Part shown: positions 24,312 through 34,455 of the stretch, in pieces
Layout of the letters: each line of letters starts with the position of its first letter
Position numbering within the stretch: the first letter of the stretch is position 1
NCBI RefSeq assembly: GCF_000384155.1
Contig: NZ_KB913031.1
Span: 868,001 to 932,000 of the forward strand
Source of the DNA: Methylophilus sp. 42
GTDB taxonomy: Bacteria; Pseudomonadota; Gammaproteobacteria; Burkholderiales; Methylophilaceae
Reading direction: 5' to 3'
DNA: 64,000 nt
Program-made: the position numbers and the translations under genes
Notes under the pieces: model-generated
Seen by the model: the letters and a program-made list of their open reading frames with translations, nothing else
The model's database searches: none
Told to the model about the DNA's origin: nothing

Positions 24312-26017
24312 TACAGGGCGGATTTCAGTTTTTGCGCAGTGGCGACCAGCACTTCGTTGTCAGGATTGGCAGAGAGTGCCTGATCCAGGATTTTCTGCGC
24401 TTCGTCGCGTTGGCCTTGCTTCCATAATACTTCAGCCAGGTGGGCAGCAATTTCAGGGTCTTGCTGAATGGTGTATGCGCGACGTAACTCCTCAGTGGCA
24501 TGGCCCAGGTCGCCGAGGCGGTAATACACCCAGCCCAGGCTGTCCATAATGTAGTGGTCTTCTGGAGACAGCTTGGTGGCAGTTTCAATCAGGCTCTTGG
24601 CTTCCATCAGCTTGATATTGCGATCCGCATAAGAATAGCCCAGCGCATTGTAGGCGGCAGCCATGTCTGGCTTCATTTTAATGACCTTGGATAAAGTCTC
24701 TTCCATGATGTCAAATTTGCCTTTGCGTTCCGCATTTAAGGCGTAGTCGTACAGTAGTTCCGGGCTCTCGGGGAAGCTTTGCACCGCCTTTTCCAGCAGG
24801 GTGTAGGCTTCGTCGGTGCGTTTGGCCTGGTTAAGCATCAAAGCTTCATTTTGTACCACTAATGCTTGCTGTTCCGGTGTTAAACCATCGACATTGTCCA
24901 GCATGGTAATTGCTGCATCAATGCCGTCCCGGCGCGCGATAATGCCGGCTGATGCCAGGCGACCTGCCAGAAACTGCTCGCCTTCGCCGATTTTGTCAAA
25001 CCACTGCAGTGCGCGTGCATCATCTTTTTGCTCGGCAGCCGAGCGGCCCAGGTTGAAATACACTTTGTTGGGCTCTTTAAAACCAACCTCAAGGCCGTGC
25101 TCCAGGTAACGGTCAGCAAAACTGTACTCTTTGGCATCCAGCGCCAGCAGGCCAACGATGACATTCATTTCCGGGTTGTTTTTATGACGTTCCAGCAATT
25201 TGGTGAACTCGACCTTGGCATCCGTGGCGTTTTTCTGTACCAGTAAGGCACGCGCCAGCGCCAGGCGGATCTGGTCAGCTTCCGGGAAGGTGCTTAAAAA
25301 ATCACGATAAAACGCAATACCTTTTTGCGGGTCTTGCTCACTCAGCATCTGGCCGCGGATTTGTGCTGGTGGCTCCCAGCCCGGGCGCAGTTTGGACGCT
25401 TCTTTGAGTTCGGCCACCATCAGGCTTTCGTTATGGGCAAAATAAGCGGCTTGTGAAACCGCAAAATGGGCTTCAGGCAGTTTTGGGTAAGGCTTGGCCA
25501 GCTGCTGAATCGCTTCCAGCACACTGGTTTTGTCCGTGACGCGCATCATCAGGCTGTTCAATTCCATGAAGGCATTCGGGCGGATATTGTCGTTGGCGAG
25601 TACTTTCTGGATTTGCGGAATGGCTTTTTTCAGGTTGCCGTTGGCAATGAATAACTGGCTCGCCGTTTGTGCGGCAGGAATCGAGTCTGGGGCCAGCTCT
25701 GACCATAGTTCGGCCGAAGGCAAGGCCAGTTGCGGCGTGCGCGCAATCGTGGCGGCCTGGGTCGCACGTTCAGCCAGCAATGGGTCGCGTGTCTGTTTGG
25801 CTAAGTCGAGGAACAGCTGGCCTGCCAACACAAATTCGCCACGCTGGGCAGCGACTTCGCCCAGCAGGTATTTGTAGACAAATTCTGCTGTGGGTGTGGT
25901 GATCGTAGGGGAACTGCTGGCTGACCAGGCCGGGGTTGTCAGCAATGCCAGGCAAAGCGCCAGGGCTGTGCGGCGCTTTGCAGTGGGTTTAAGCGTGAAA
26001 CGGCTGGTTTGAGGCAT
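24311..26017 (-). CDS. Exported tetratricopeptide-repeat protein
   Basis: 568 residues with a signal peptide (MPQTSRFTLKPTAKRRTALALCLALLTTPAWS) and TPR units through most of the chain, clearest near the C-terminus (MAAAYNALGYSYADRN..., DHYIMDSLGWVYYRLGDLGHATEELRRAY). The start at 26017 has AGGA upstream. TPR proteins before lolB are common in this group and are thought to act in envelope assembly; partner unknown. Confidence 0.85.
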   Translation of the reverse strand: MPQTSRFTLKPTAKRRTALALCLALLTTPAWSASSSPTITTPTAEFVYKYLLGEVAAQRGEFVLAGQLFLDLAKQTRDPLLAERATQAATIARTPQLALPSAELWSELAPDSIPAAQTASQLFIANGNLKKAIPQIQKVLANDNIRPNAFMELNSLMMRVTDKTSVLEAIQQLAKPYPKLPEAHFAVSQAAYFAHNESLMVAELKEASKLRPGWEPPAQIRGQMLSEQDPQKGIAFYRDFLSTFPEADQIRLALARALLVQKNATDAKVEFTKLLERHKNNPEMNVIVGLLALDAKEYSFADRYLEHGLEVGFKEPNKVYFNLGRSAAEQKDDARALQWFDKIGEGEQFLAGRLASAGIIARRDGIDAAITMLDNVDGLTPEQQALVVQNEALMLNQAKRTDEAYTLLEKAVQSFPESPELLYDYALNAERKGKFDIMEETLSKVIKMKPDMAAAYNALGYSYADRNIKLMEAKSLIETATKLSPEDHYIMDSLGWVYYRLGDLGHATEELRRAYTIQQDPEIAAHLAEVLWKQGQRDEAQKILDQALSANPDNEVLVATAQKLKSAL

Positions 26018-26314
26018 ACTGAATTCCTGTTTGGTTGGTCTGTTGATGAACAGTGTCATGGCGGCGATTTAAGCGGTCGTTGTGTGATGCTGAATTGTTG
26101 TTTAGTCCGTGACAGTTGCTGCAAGTTCATCCATAATGTGCGATTTGTAACTGAATTGTAATTGACGGTTTGGCTCGGGCTAAAACCGCATGCTACAACA
26201 GTAGTATTGGCACTATAACTTTTTGATGAAATCTTTGTCTAGGGATTTGCTGGTCAGCAGTGGTACTGTGGGCGCAATGCAGTTGTCTTTAGTCGGTAGG
26301 TGTGTGAAAGAATC

Positions 26315-27265
26315 ATGGCAAATTTGACAGTTGAAGCAATCGAATTGACCCGTTTGTATGGTGGCCGCGCAGCGGTCAGTGACGTAACGTTTAGTCTGCA
26401 ACAGGGGCAGGTATTAGGCTTTTTGGGGCCTAACGGTGCTGGTAAGTCGACCACCATGAAAATGTTGACCGGTAATCTGGCGCCCAGTGCCGGTAGCGTC
26501 AAAATCTGTGGCATCGATATGATGGAGCATCCGAAAGAAGCCAAAGCCCTGATTGGTTACTTGCCGGAAATGCGTCCTTTATATAAAGAATTTACGGTAG
26601 ATGAGTATCTGACGATTGCTGCACGTTTGCATAATGTGGCGGGCAAGCATATTAAAAAAGCGGTTGAGCATGCCAAAGAGCGCTGTGGCCTCACCCATAT
26701 GAGCAAACGCCTGATTGAAAACCTGTCTAACGGTTACCAGCAGCGTGTGGGGATTGCCCAGGCGATTATTCATAGCCCGATGGTGGTGATTCTGGATGAA
26801 CCGACGGTCGGCCTGGATCCGATCCAGATCCGTGATATCCGTGCCTTGATCAAAGAAATCGGCCAGGCGCACAGCGTGATTGTCTCTACCCATATTCTGC
26901 CGGAAGTCGAGATGGTGTGCGACCATGTGCAAATTATCGATAAAGGCCAACTGGTGTTTAACGGCGGCATTGAGGTGCTTAAACAGCAGCGCATTGGTAA
27001 TAAATTGCTGGTCGGTTTACGGAATGCCCCAGAAGCGGTGCAACTGGCCGCGATTGCCGGTGTGGCTGAAGTGGAGCCGGCGGATGGGCTGTGGCGTATT
27101 CGTTTTCATGAAGGCACACAACCGCATGAAGCCATTGTGCAGGCCGCCGTGCAAAACGGCTGGGGCTTGTATCATATCGCCCCTGACCAGACCAGCCTGG
27201 AAGACGTGTTTGTACAGCTGACTTACCACGAGGCAGCAGGTACGGATGAGGCCAAAGCGGCTTAA
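26315..27265 (+). CDS. ABC exporter ATPase (GldA-like)
   Basis: 316 residues. Walker A GPNGAGKST, signature LSNGYQQRVG, Walker B VVILDEPTVGLDP and the H loop STHILPEVE are complete. The C-terminal extension resembles GldA/CcmA-type ATPases. First gene of a unit with an ABC-2 permease, a GldG-like protein and a DUF4340 protein. Start ATG at 26315; GTG at 26300 is less likely. Confidence 0.9.
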   Translation: MANLTVEAIELTRLYGGRAAVSDVTFSLQQGQVLGFLGPNGAGKSTTMKMLTGNLAPSAGSVKICGIDMMEHPKEAKALIGYLPEMRPLYKEFTVDEYLTIAARLHNVAGKHIKKAVEHAKERCGLTHMSKRLIENLSNGYQQRVGIAQAIIHSPMVVILDEPTVGLDPIQIRDIRALIKEIGQAHSVIVSTHILPEVEMVCDHVQIIDKGQLVFNGGIEVLKQQRIGNKLLVGLRNAPEAVQLAAIAGVAEVEPADGLWRIRFHEGTQPHEAIVQAAVQNGWGLYHIAPDQTSLEDVFVQLTYHEAAGTDEAKAA

Positions 27266-27300
27266 GCCAGCAGATTGAGTGTAGACGGAAAGATTTAAGT

Positions 27301-28044
27301 ATGTTGAATATTGCAAGAAAAGAACTCAAGAGTATGTTCGCCTCACCAATGGGGTGGATTATTCTGGCACTGCTGACCTTCTCCTTCGGCACCTATTATC
27401 TCAATGGAGTGAATAATTACTTTGAAGTCATGTCCGGCTCCATCCGCCCGGCCGAGCGTATTGGCGTGACGCAGTTTGTCGGCCAAACCGTGTATGGCCT
27501 GGCATCTTTTATCATGCTGTTTGCTGTGCCCTTGCTCTCGATGCGCTTGATTTCAGAAGAGCGTCGCAGTCAGACCATGCCGTTTTTGTTCAGCGCACCG
27601 TTGTCTATCAGCGAGATCGTGGTTGGCAAGTTTCTGGGCCTGGTGGTGTTTTTGAGCATATTGGTGGTCTATATTGCCGCCATGCTGTTTACGCTGAACA
27701 TTTGGGCAGACATTGATTTCGGCTATATTTTTGCCAACTCGCTGGGTTTGCTGCTGCTGGTTTCCAGTTTTGCCGCGCTGGGCCTGTATTTCTCCAGCCT
27801 GACCGCGCAGCCGATTATTGCCGGTATCCTCAGTTTTATTGCCTTGTTTGTGCTGATGATCCTGGATCGTTTTTTTGCTGGTGACCCGACCAGTACCATG
27901 CTCAAGTTTTCGCTCATGCGCCATTTTCAGTCGTTTGCCGGTGGCTTGATGGATACGGCGGATCTGGCCTACTTCGGCCTGTTTATCCTCACTTTTATTA
28001 CTCTGACGATTCGTCGTCTGGATGCGGATCGTTTACGCGGTTAG
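27301..28044 (+). CDS. ABC-2 type permease (GldF-like)
   Basis: 247 residues with about six membrane segments. MLNIARKELKSMFASPMGWIILALLTFSFGTYYLNG and LISEERRSQTMPFLFSAPLSISEIVVGKFLG are typical of GldF-type permeases. Lies 35 bp after the ATPase gene. With the ATPase and GldG-like protein it should form an inner-membrane ABC complex; in gliding Bacteroidota these proteins support motility, but here the cargo is unknown. Confidence 0.88.
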   Translation: MLNIARKELKSMFASPMGWIILALLTFSFGTYYLNGVNNYFEVMSGSIRPAERIGVTQFVGQTVYGLASFIMLFAVPLLSMRLISEERRSQTMPFLFSAPLSISEIVVGKFLGLVVFLSILVVYIAAMLFTLNIWADIDFGYIFANSLGLLLLVSSFAALGLYFSSLTAQPIIAGILSFIALFVLMILDRFFAGDPTSTMLKFSLMRHFQSFAGGLMDTADLAYFGLFILTFITLTIRRLDADRLRG

Positions 28045-28074
28045 TCGCGACATTGTTTTTAAGCTGAATGCATT

Positions 28075-29469
28075 ATGAAAATTAACCGTAAATTTAGATG
28101 GCAGTTATTGGCGCAAAACTGGATGTTTGTGCTGGTGTTTTTGGCCTTGGTGGTCATGCTGGGGTATTTGTCCAGCCAATACCGCTGGGCCAAGGATATT
28201 ACCCAGGCCAACCGCAATATTCTGACCCAGGGCAGTGTCAATGTGCTCAAGCAAATGGATGGTGACGTCAATATCACGGTATTTGCCACCAACGATGACG
28301 CCAATAATGGCGATACTTTCCGTAAAGGCATGCTGGATTTTGTCGCCCGCTACCAGCGCGAAAAGAAAAACGTTTTTATCAAGTTCATCAATCCGTCCGA
28401 AGAGCCAAAACTGGCACAAGAAGCCGGTGTGAAGGTCGATGGCGAGACGATTGTGGAGTACAACAAGCGTTCCGAGCACATCACGCCACCGTTTGCTGAA
28501 CAGGAAATGACCAACTTGCTGGTGCGTTTGTCTCGTACCAATAACCAGCCAGTCATGTACCTGGATGGCCATGGCGAGCGTTTGCTGCAAGGCCTGAAAA
28601 ACCATGACCTGGGTGAGTTCGGCAAACAGCTGGAAAGCAAAGGCTTTAAATTTGCCAACCCTGACCTGACCATTGCCCAGGCCGTGCCTGCCAATGGTGC
28701 CATGCTGGTGATTGCAGCACCGCAAGTCGATATCAGCGCCGTCGAAGCGAAGAAAATCAAGGCCTATATTGAAGCAGGTGGCAATGTGTTGTGGCTGCTG
28801 GATGACGATAACCTGCATGGGTTGCAAGAAGTGGCCGAGTACCTGGGCATTAAAGTGTCTGCCGGTATCGTGGTTGACCGTGCGGCTGAACAATACGGCG
28901 CCGATCCGAAAATGGCGTTTGCCAGCCTGTATGGCGACCATGCCATTACACGTAACTTTATGCTGCGTACCGTGTTCCCTGAGGCACATCAGATCGATGG
29001 CCAGGCGTCAGATGACCTGGGTTGGAAAGTGGGCCGCCTGATCGACGTGGCGCCGAATGGCTGGCTGGAATCTGACAAGATTCCGGCGGGTGCGCAAAAC
29101 CTTAAGGTCAGTTTTGACCAGGGTAAAGACAAAGCAGGCCCGATTAACGTCGGCGTGGCTTTGGAGCGCGAATACGGTAAAAAAGGCCAACGCGTGGTGG
29201 TGATCGGTAATGCCAACTTCCTGGCCAATACCTTTATTACTAACGGCGGTAACCTGGATTTGGGCATTAATATCATCAACTGGCTGGCGGGTGATGATCG
29301 CCTGATTACGATACAGCCGATGCCACTGAAAGATATTAACGTCACGATTCCAGCCACCGATCAAGGCCGCCTGGTGGCCTGGATCGTATTCCATGCTTTC
29401 CAATACCTGATTCCAGTCGGTTTGTTTGTTGCAGGCCTGTTCCTGTGGTGGAAACGCCGCAAGGCTTAA
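28075..29469 (+). CDS. GldG-like ABC auxiliary protein
   Basis: 464 residues: N-terminal membrane segment (about 12-32), a large periplasmic region with the ABC_transp_aux fold (TVFATNDD..., QPVMYLDGHGERLLQGLKNHDLGEFGKQLESKGF, GGNVLWLLDDD), and a C-terminal membrane segment (about 438-458) ending in WWKRRKA. Starts 31 bp after the permease stop, so part of the same operon. Confidence 0.88.
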   Translation: MKINRKFRWQLLAQNWMFVLVFLALVVMLGYLSSQYRWAKDITQANRNILTQGSVNVLKQMDGDVNITVFATNDDANNGDTFRKGMLDFVARYQREKKNVFIKFINPSEEPKLAQEAGVKVDGETIVEYNKRSEHITPPFAEQEMTNLLVRLSRTNNQPVMYLDGHGERLLQGLKNHDLGEFGKQLESKGFKFANPDLTIAQAVPANGAMLVIAAPQVDISAVEAKKIKAYIEAGGNVLWLLDDDNLHGLQEVAEYLGIKVSAGIVVDRAAEQYGADPKMAFASLYGDHAITRNFMLRTVFPEAHQIDGQASDDLGWKVGRLIDVAPNGWLESDKIPAGAQNLKVSFDQGKDKAGPINVGVALEREYGKKGQRVVVIGNANFLANTFITNGGNLDLGINIINWLAGDDRLITIQPMPLKDINVTIPATDQGRLVAWIVFHAFQYLIPVGLFVAGLFLWWKRRKA

Positions 29470-29500
29470 TGTCTAACGGTCTGGTTGTCGGAGTGGTGTC

Positions 29501-30406
29501 ATGAAAAAAAGATGGATATTGAATCTGTTGTTATTGGCTGTGGTGGTCGGCATAGCCGTGTTCCTGCATTTGAAACCGCAGGAACAGGCAACATCAGCCA
29601 GGTTTGAAGTTTCCAGCCTTAAAATGGCTGATTTCGACACCGTGAAAGCGGAGTTTCCGGCCAAGGCTCCGACCATTTTTGAAAAGCAGGATGGTTACTG
29701 GATGATGCGCAAGCCGTATGCGGCACGTGCAGACCAATCCTCTGTGCAGCGCGTGATGTCTATTATTGCTGCAACCACGGCGACCAGGCTGCCATTGCAA
29801 GAGGCAGCTAAATACGGGCTGGATCAGCCGGTATTGAAGTTAACGCTATCTGGCGCCAAGGGTGAGCAAGTGTTCACGTTTGGCACTTACAATCCTGTTT
29901 CAGAAGAACAGTACGTAGGGTATGCGGGACAAGTGTATTTGTTGCCCGGGCAGTATAGCGAAGCAGCGTCTACGCAGCCGATCGAAATGGTGGATAAAAC
30001 ACCATTGTCCCCGGTCGAGCGCAAACAGCTGGCTGGTTTCGACCTCGCGCATCTGGAGCAGTGGGAAGAGAATGCGCTTAAAGTGCAGATGTCTGGCGAA
30101 GGTAAATGGCTGGCCAACGATGCCAAAGCCAAGCCTACACAGAATGATATGAATGAGTGGATGGATTTCAGCTGGGTGCAGGCGCAAGCAACCTCGGTTG
30201 AGTTTTATACACCAGATCGCAAGCAAACCTATCCTTCTTTTGAAGTGCTGTTGCGCAATGGCAAGAAGGTCCATTTTGACAAGCTGCAGGAGTCGCCAGA
30301 GTATCTGCTGGCGCGTCCAGATGAAGGGATTATTTATCACTTCAGCAACGACACCGGTTTTACCATGGTGAACCCGCCGGTGAATATCCAGGCGCCGAAA
30401 CAATAA
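29501..30406 (+). CDS. DUF4340-domain protein
   Basis: 301 residues with an N-terminal membrane anchor (about 5-24) and a DUF4340 beta-rich periplasmic region (SLKMADFDTVKAEFPAKAPTIFEKQDGYWMMRKPYAARADQSSVQRVMSII; YGLDQPVLKLTLSG). DUF4340 proteins regularly follow GldA/F/G-type ABC genes and are taken to be accessory subunits. mutM starts 2 bp downstream. Confidence 0.85.
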   Translation: MKKRWILNLLLLAVVVGIAVFLHLKPQEQATSARFEVSSLKMADFDTVKAEFPAKAPTIFEKQDGYWMMRKPYAARADQSSVQRVMSIIAATTATRLPLQEAAKYGLDQPVLKLTLSGAKGEQVFTFGTYNPVSEEQYVGYAGQVYLLPGQYSEAASTQPIEMVDKTPLSPVERKQLAGFDLAHLEQWEENALKVQMSGEGKWLANDAKAKPTQNDMNEWMDFSWVQAQATSVEFYTPDRKQTYPSFEVLLRNGKKVHFDKLQESPEYLLARPDEGIIYHFSNDTGFTMVNPPVNIQAPKQ

Positions 30407-30407
30407 C

Positions 30408-31259
30408 ATGCCTGAATTACCCGAGGTTGAGGTCACGCGGCGTGGATTGCTGCCTGTAGAAGGCGCGCAGATTGCGCAAGTGACTATCCGTCATCATGGC
30501 TTGCGCTGGCCGATTCCGGCCGATTTGCCGCAACATTTACAAGGCCGTCGTGTACTTAAGCTCACGCGCCGTGCGAAATATATTCTGGCCGAGATTGGCA
30601 CTACTGAAGCAGAAGGCGTGTTGTTGCTGCATCTGGGCATGTCGGGTCGCCTATGCTTGCTGGAGCGCGATTTCCCTGCCGAAAAGCATGATCACTTTGA
30701 TATCCGCTTTGAAGATGGCCGCGTGATCCGCCTGCGCGATCCACGTCGGTTTGGGGCGGTGTTGTGGCTGGATAAGCACCCATTGCAGCATGCGCTGCTC
30801 AGCAGCCTGGGGCCCGAGCCCTTAGAGGCTGGTTTTAACGCTGACTATTTATATCAACATATACGCACACGTAGCGCACCGATTAAAACGACCATCATGG
30901 ATGCGCACCTGGTGGTGGGCGTGGGGAATATTTATGCCAGTGAGTCTTTATTCAGGGCGCGCATACACCCTGAAACGCCTGCCAAGGCCTTAACACTGAC
31001 GCAATGCGCATTGCTGGTAGACGAGATCAAATCCACCTTGCAGGCAGCGTTAGAGGCTGGCGGCAGCAGTTTGCGGGACTTCTTTGGCGCCGATGGTAAC
31101 CCTGGTTATTTTCAACAGACGTATACCGTGTATGGCCGCACTGGTGAGCCTTGCCGCGTGTGTAGCAGGCCGATCCTGAATATCCGCCTGGGTCAGCGTT
31201 CTACGTTTTATTGTGAGCACTGCCAGCCACGTGCGGCTGGTAGCATACGCAAAAAATAA
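30408..31259 (+). CDS. mutM: Formamidopyrimidine-DNA glycosylase
   Basis: 283 residues. Removes 8-oxoguanine and Fapy bases and nicks DNA. After Met removal the catalytic Pro and Glu (PELPEVEVTRRGL) are N-terminal. The helix-two-turn-helix region (TTIMDAHLVVGVGNIYASESLFRARIHP) and C-terminal zinc finger (four Cys, in CRVCSRP...YCEHCQ) are intact. Probably cotranscribed with the upstream DUF4340 gene. Confidence 0.97.
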   Translation: MPELPEVEVTRRGLLPVEGAQIAQVTIRHHGLRWPIPADLPQHLQGRRVLKLTRRAKYILAEIGTTEAEGVLLLHLGMSGRLCLLERDFPAEKHDHFDIRFEDGRVIRLRDPRRFGAVLWLDKHPLQHALLSSLGPEPLEAGFNADYLYQHIRTRSAPIKTTIMDAHLVVGVGNIYASESLFRARIHPETPAKALTLTQCALLVDEIKSTLQAALEAGGSSLRDFFGADGNPGYFQQTYTVYGRTGEPCRVCSRPILNIRLGQRSTFYCEHCQPRAAGSIRKK

Positions 31260-31279
31260 GTATCACAGCAACGTCTGCG

Positions 31280-32740
31280 TTATGCCGTTTCGTCGTCGTC
31301 GATGTCTGGCTTGATGCAGTTACGCCCGGCACGCTTGGCGGCATACAGGTGATGGTCTGCACGTTCTACCACCTGGCCCAGTATTTCATCGGTTTGCATT
31401 TCGGCGATCCCGGCGCTGACGGTGATTTGCACCACTTTATTGCTAAAGTGGAATTGCAGTCCGGCGACTGCCGAGCGTATGAGTTCGGTAATGTCCCGGG
31501 CGTGTTGCATATTGCAGCCGGAAAGCAGAATCAAAAATTCTTCCCCGCCCCATCGACAAACCACATCTTCTTCGCGAACGTGCGACTTGATCAACTGCGC
31601 CACACGCGTGAGCACTCTGTCTCCGGCTTCGTGGCCATAAGTATCATTCACTAGCTTGAACAGATCGATATCCAACAGCACCAGGGACAATGACTCGTCG
31701 CGGCGTTTGCCGCGTGCGACGGCTTGCTTGAAGTAGAACTCGAATACCTGGCGGCTGGTGACACCGGTCAATTTGTCCTGGGTCGCCATCATCTCCAACT
31801 TGTCGTGATAGCCACGCACGGCAAAATGCGCCAGTGCCAGTACGATCATGCTGATCACGACAGCCACGGCCAGGTTGATGAGGAAGGCAGTTTCGATGCG
31901 TTCTGAGCTTGGATCGTTGACTTGCTCGACGATTAAATACCAGTCAAATTCAGGCACCAGGCGACTATTGAGGTAGAGCATATTGCCGCTGCTGGTTTTA
32001 AACGACAGCGATGAACTAGGTGAGGTCAGTACTTGCAGAAACGCTTTATCCAGCCCGGATTTGTTTTGCAAATGCAGCTCAGAGCGGTATTGGCTGCTTT
32101 GCAGCATGACCTCGCCCTGGCGATTCACAAAGTAGATTTCGCGGCCATAGCGTTTCTGGTAGTTTTCAATTAGCTCAACTACGGTTTGCAGCGATAAGCC
32201 CACACCAATCACGCCAATAAACTTGCCGGATTTATCTTCAATGCGGTAATTTACAAAAATACTCAGGCGTTTTTTGTCTGCAGTATCGCGGTCAATATTG
32301 ATGACGTAAGGGTTGCGTGAGTTTCTGGCATCAAAATACCAGTGATCCTCAGGATTTGCTGGCGATACGCGTTTTAAAACGCCAGACGGATGGTAGTAAT
32401 TGCCTGAGCTTTCAGATACGAAAAAGGCGGTGATGGTATTATATTTTTTCTGGATTTGCGCCAAGTAACTGGTCATTCTATTGGCGTCTTGCTCGCCATT
32501 ATTGATCCAGTCGAATACAAAGACATCATTGGCCATCAGTGAGGAAATCAAGAGCGGCTGCAACAAGTCGCGCTGGATTTCAGAGTAGATATTGTCGCTG
32601 GTGAGCGGCAGCATTTCCTGCTGCAAGCGGTCAGTCAGCGAGTCTTTGGCGACAAAGTAACCAATCAGGCTGGTAGCCACAAAGCCAATGAGCACAATGG
32701 CGCTGAGGAGTAGGGTGTAGTAACGCTTGTTAACGGCCAT
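31280..32740 (-). CDS. Cache-GGDEF diguanylate cyclase
   Basis: 486 residues. Two membrane segments (about 10-30 and 280-302) bracket a periplasmic double-Cache sensor region; a GGDEF domain follows with active motif GGEEF near 399 and an RxxD inhibitory site (REED) five residues before it. Predicted to make cyclic-di-GMP under feedback control. Single-gene unit convergent with mutM. Confidence 0.9.
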   Translation of the reverse strand: MAVNKRYYTLLLSAIVLIGFVATSLIGYFVAKDSLTDRLQQEMLPLTSDNIYSEIQRDLLQPLLISSLMANDVFVFDWINNGEQDANRMTSYLAQIQKKYNTITAFFVSESSGNYYHPSGVLKRVSPANPEDHWYFDARNSRNPYVINIDRDTADKKRLSIFVNYRIEDKSGKFIGVIGVGLSLQTVVELIENYQKRYGREIYFVNRQGEVMLQSSQYRSELHLQNKSGLDKAFLQVLTSPSSSLSFKTSSGNMLYLNSRLVPEFDWYLIVEQVNDPSSERIETAFLINLAVAVVISMIVLALAHFAVRGYHDKLEMMATQDKLTGVTSRQVFEFYFKQAVARGKRRDESLSLVLLDIDLFKLVNDTYGHEAGDRVLTRVAQLIKSHVREEDVVCRWGGEEFLILLSGCNMQHARDITELIRSAVAGLQFHFSNKVVQITVSAGIAEMQTDEILGQVVERADHHLYAAKRAGRNCIKPDIDDDETA

Positions 32741-32857
32741 AAATGTTCAATTATCTAAAGGCGGATCATGCTCAAAAAAGCATTATCATCAATATAAGGC
32801 GACTTTGTTTATTTGAATAGTCGCTGTTTTAAAGCCGTATTCCCGCATTGACGAGGT

Positions 32858-34327
32858 TTAATGCGGGTGGCTGCTTGCCGCGTGCTCGTGTAAATAGCCG
32901 GAAGGGCTGTGCGGCGTACCGCCAATTTTCTGTGGTAGCAATGAGCCGATGATCATTGCCACAGCACTGATGAGCAGCCCCACCAGTTGCGCCGGGACCA
33001 GGCTGGCTTCGCCTACCAGTATCTCGATCAATACCCAACTGCCGATGCCGAAGATTATCGCCGCCAGTGCGCCCTGGCTGCTTGCGCGCTTCCAGAAGGC
33101 GCCAAAGAACAGCGGTACAAACGCACCTGCTAGCGTGACTTTATAGGCGCTTTCTACCATACCAAAGATCGACAGCTCTGAGTTAAGCGCATAAAACAAT
33201 ACCATGGCGGCAAAGCCCACCAGGCACAGTCGCATCACGCGCAAAAATGCATGGTCGTTCATGTGCGGCATAAAGCCTTTCATCACGTTTTCAGCAAAGG
33301 TGACAGAAGGTGCCAGCAGGGTCGCTGAGGAACAACTCATGATGGCTGATAGCACTGCGCCAAAGAAAATCGCTTGTGCGACCAGTGGCGTGTGCGTAAG
33401 CACCAGTGTCGGCAGGACGCGCTGCGAATCGGTTTCGACCAGCGTGCCAAATACCGCCGGGTCTATCAGCGTCGCGGCATAAGCAATAAACATGGGCACA
33501 AAGGTAAAGCAGAAATAGATACTCGCGCCCAGCAATGAGCCCCATAACGCGATTTTTGCTGTTTTGGCAGAGGTAATGCGCTGGAATACGTCTTGCTGCG
33601 GAATCGATCCCAGCATCATGGTCAGCCAGCCGCCGAGGAAAGTCAGCCATACGCTCCAGTTTGTAGATTGCGGAAAGAAATGCAGTTTGCCCGCGTTGCG
33701 CGCGTGCTCTATCACCGGCGCGACGCCGCCGGTTTGACCAGAGACGATATTGGCGATATAAAGCAGGCCGCCGATGACGACGATCATTTGCACAAAGTCG
33801 AGAATCGCCACCGAGAGCATGCCGCCCAGCGTGGTATAGGTGAGCACGATGGCGGTGCCGACGATCATGCCGGTGTGTTCTGAAATGGCGCCATGGCTGA
33901 TCAGGTTGAAAATCAGGCCGAGTGCCTTGATTTGCGCGGCGACCCAGCCCATGTAAGAGATGACGATGGCAATGGTGGTCAGCACCTCAACCGAGCGGTT
34001 ATAGCGCATGCGGTAGAAGTCACCCAGCGTCAGGATGTTGAGTTTGTACAGGCGGCTGGAGAAGAAAATGCCAGCGATAATCAGGCACATGCTGGAGCCA
34101 AACGGGTCGGCGGCAACGCCGGTCAGGCCTTCACGCACAAAGGTGGCGGAGACGCCAAACACAGCCTCGGCCCCAAACCAGGTGGCAAATACGGTTGCCA
34201 TGACCACAGGCAGCGGCAGGTGACGGCCTGCCACGGCATAATCTTTGGTGCTGTGCACATTTCTGGCGGCAATCAGGCCGATGCCGATTGAAACCAGTAA
34301 ATACGCCACGACAAACCATATCAGCAC
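32858..34327 (-). CDS. Sodium:solute symporter (SSS family)
   Basis: About 489 residues, 13-14 membrane segments. VAGRHLPLPVVMATVFATWFGAEAVFGVSATFVREGLTGVAADPFG fits the SSS fold and its sodium site. GTG at 34327 is chosen because GGGAAAC precedes it and it opens the first membrane segment; an ATG at 34390 would add a polar 21-residue tail. Substrate is not evident; organic acids, amino acids and pantothenate are used by relatives. Confidence 0.85.
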   Translation of the reverse strand: MLIWFVVAYLLVSIGIGLIAARNVHSTKDYAVAGRHLPLPVVMATVFATWFGAEAVFGVSATFVREGLTGVAADPFGSSMCLIIAGIFFSSRLYKLNILTLGDFYRMRYNRSVEVLTTIAIVISYMGWVAAQIKALGLIFNLISHGAISEHTGMIVGTAIVLTYTTLGGMLSVAILDFVQMIVVIGGLLYIANIVSGQTGGVAPVIEHARNAGKLHFFPQSTNWSVWLTFLGGWLTMMLGSIPQQDVFQRITSAKTAKIALWGSLLGASIYFCFTFVPMFIAYAATLIDPAVFGTLVETDSQRVLPTLVLTHTPLVAQAIFFGAVLSAIMSCSSATLLAPSVTFAENVMKGFMPHMNDHAFLRVMRLCLVGFAAMVLFYALNSELSIFGMVESAYKVTLAGAFVPLFFGAFWKRASSQGALAAIIFGIGSWVLIEILVGEASLVPAQLVGLLISAVAMIIGSLLPQKIGGTPHSPSGYLHEHAASSHPH

Positions 34328-34414
34328 AGCTTGTTTCCCTTTGAGTTTGTTGCAAAAGGCTGATTTTAAAACAAAACCATGCCTAAACATGGTTTTGTGA
34401 TGATTGCGAAAGCT

Positions 34415-34441
34415 AAAAAGGCCTGAAAATCAGGCCTTTTT
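34415..34441 (-). terminator. Terminator of the ubi cluster unit
   Basis: AAAAAGGCCTGA and complement form a 12-bp stem with a 3-nt loop directly after the DUF2147 gene on the minus strand. Confidence 0.85.
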
Positions 34442-34455
34442 ACAATTCTGCACAA

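Noticed and set aside
33893-34291. 132-codon plus-strand frame within the symporter gene
   Set aside because: Complement of membrane-segment codons; no ribosome site or domain.
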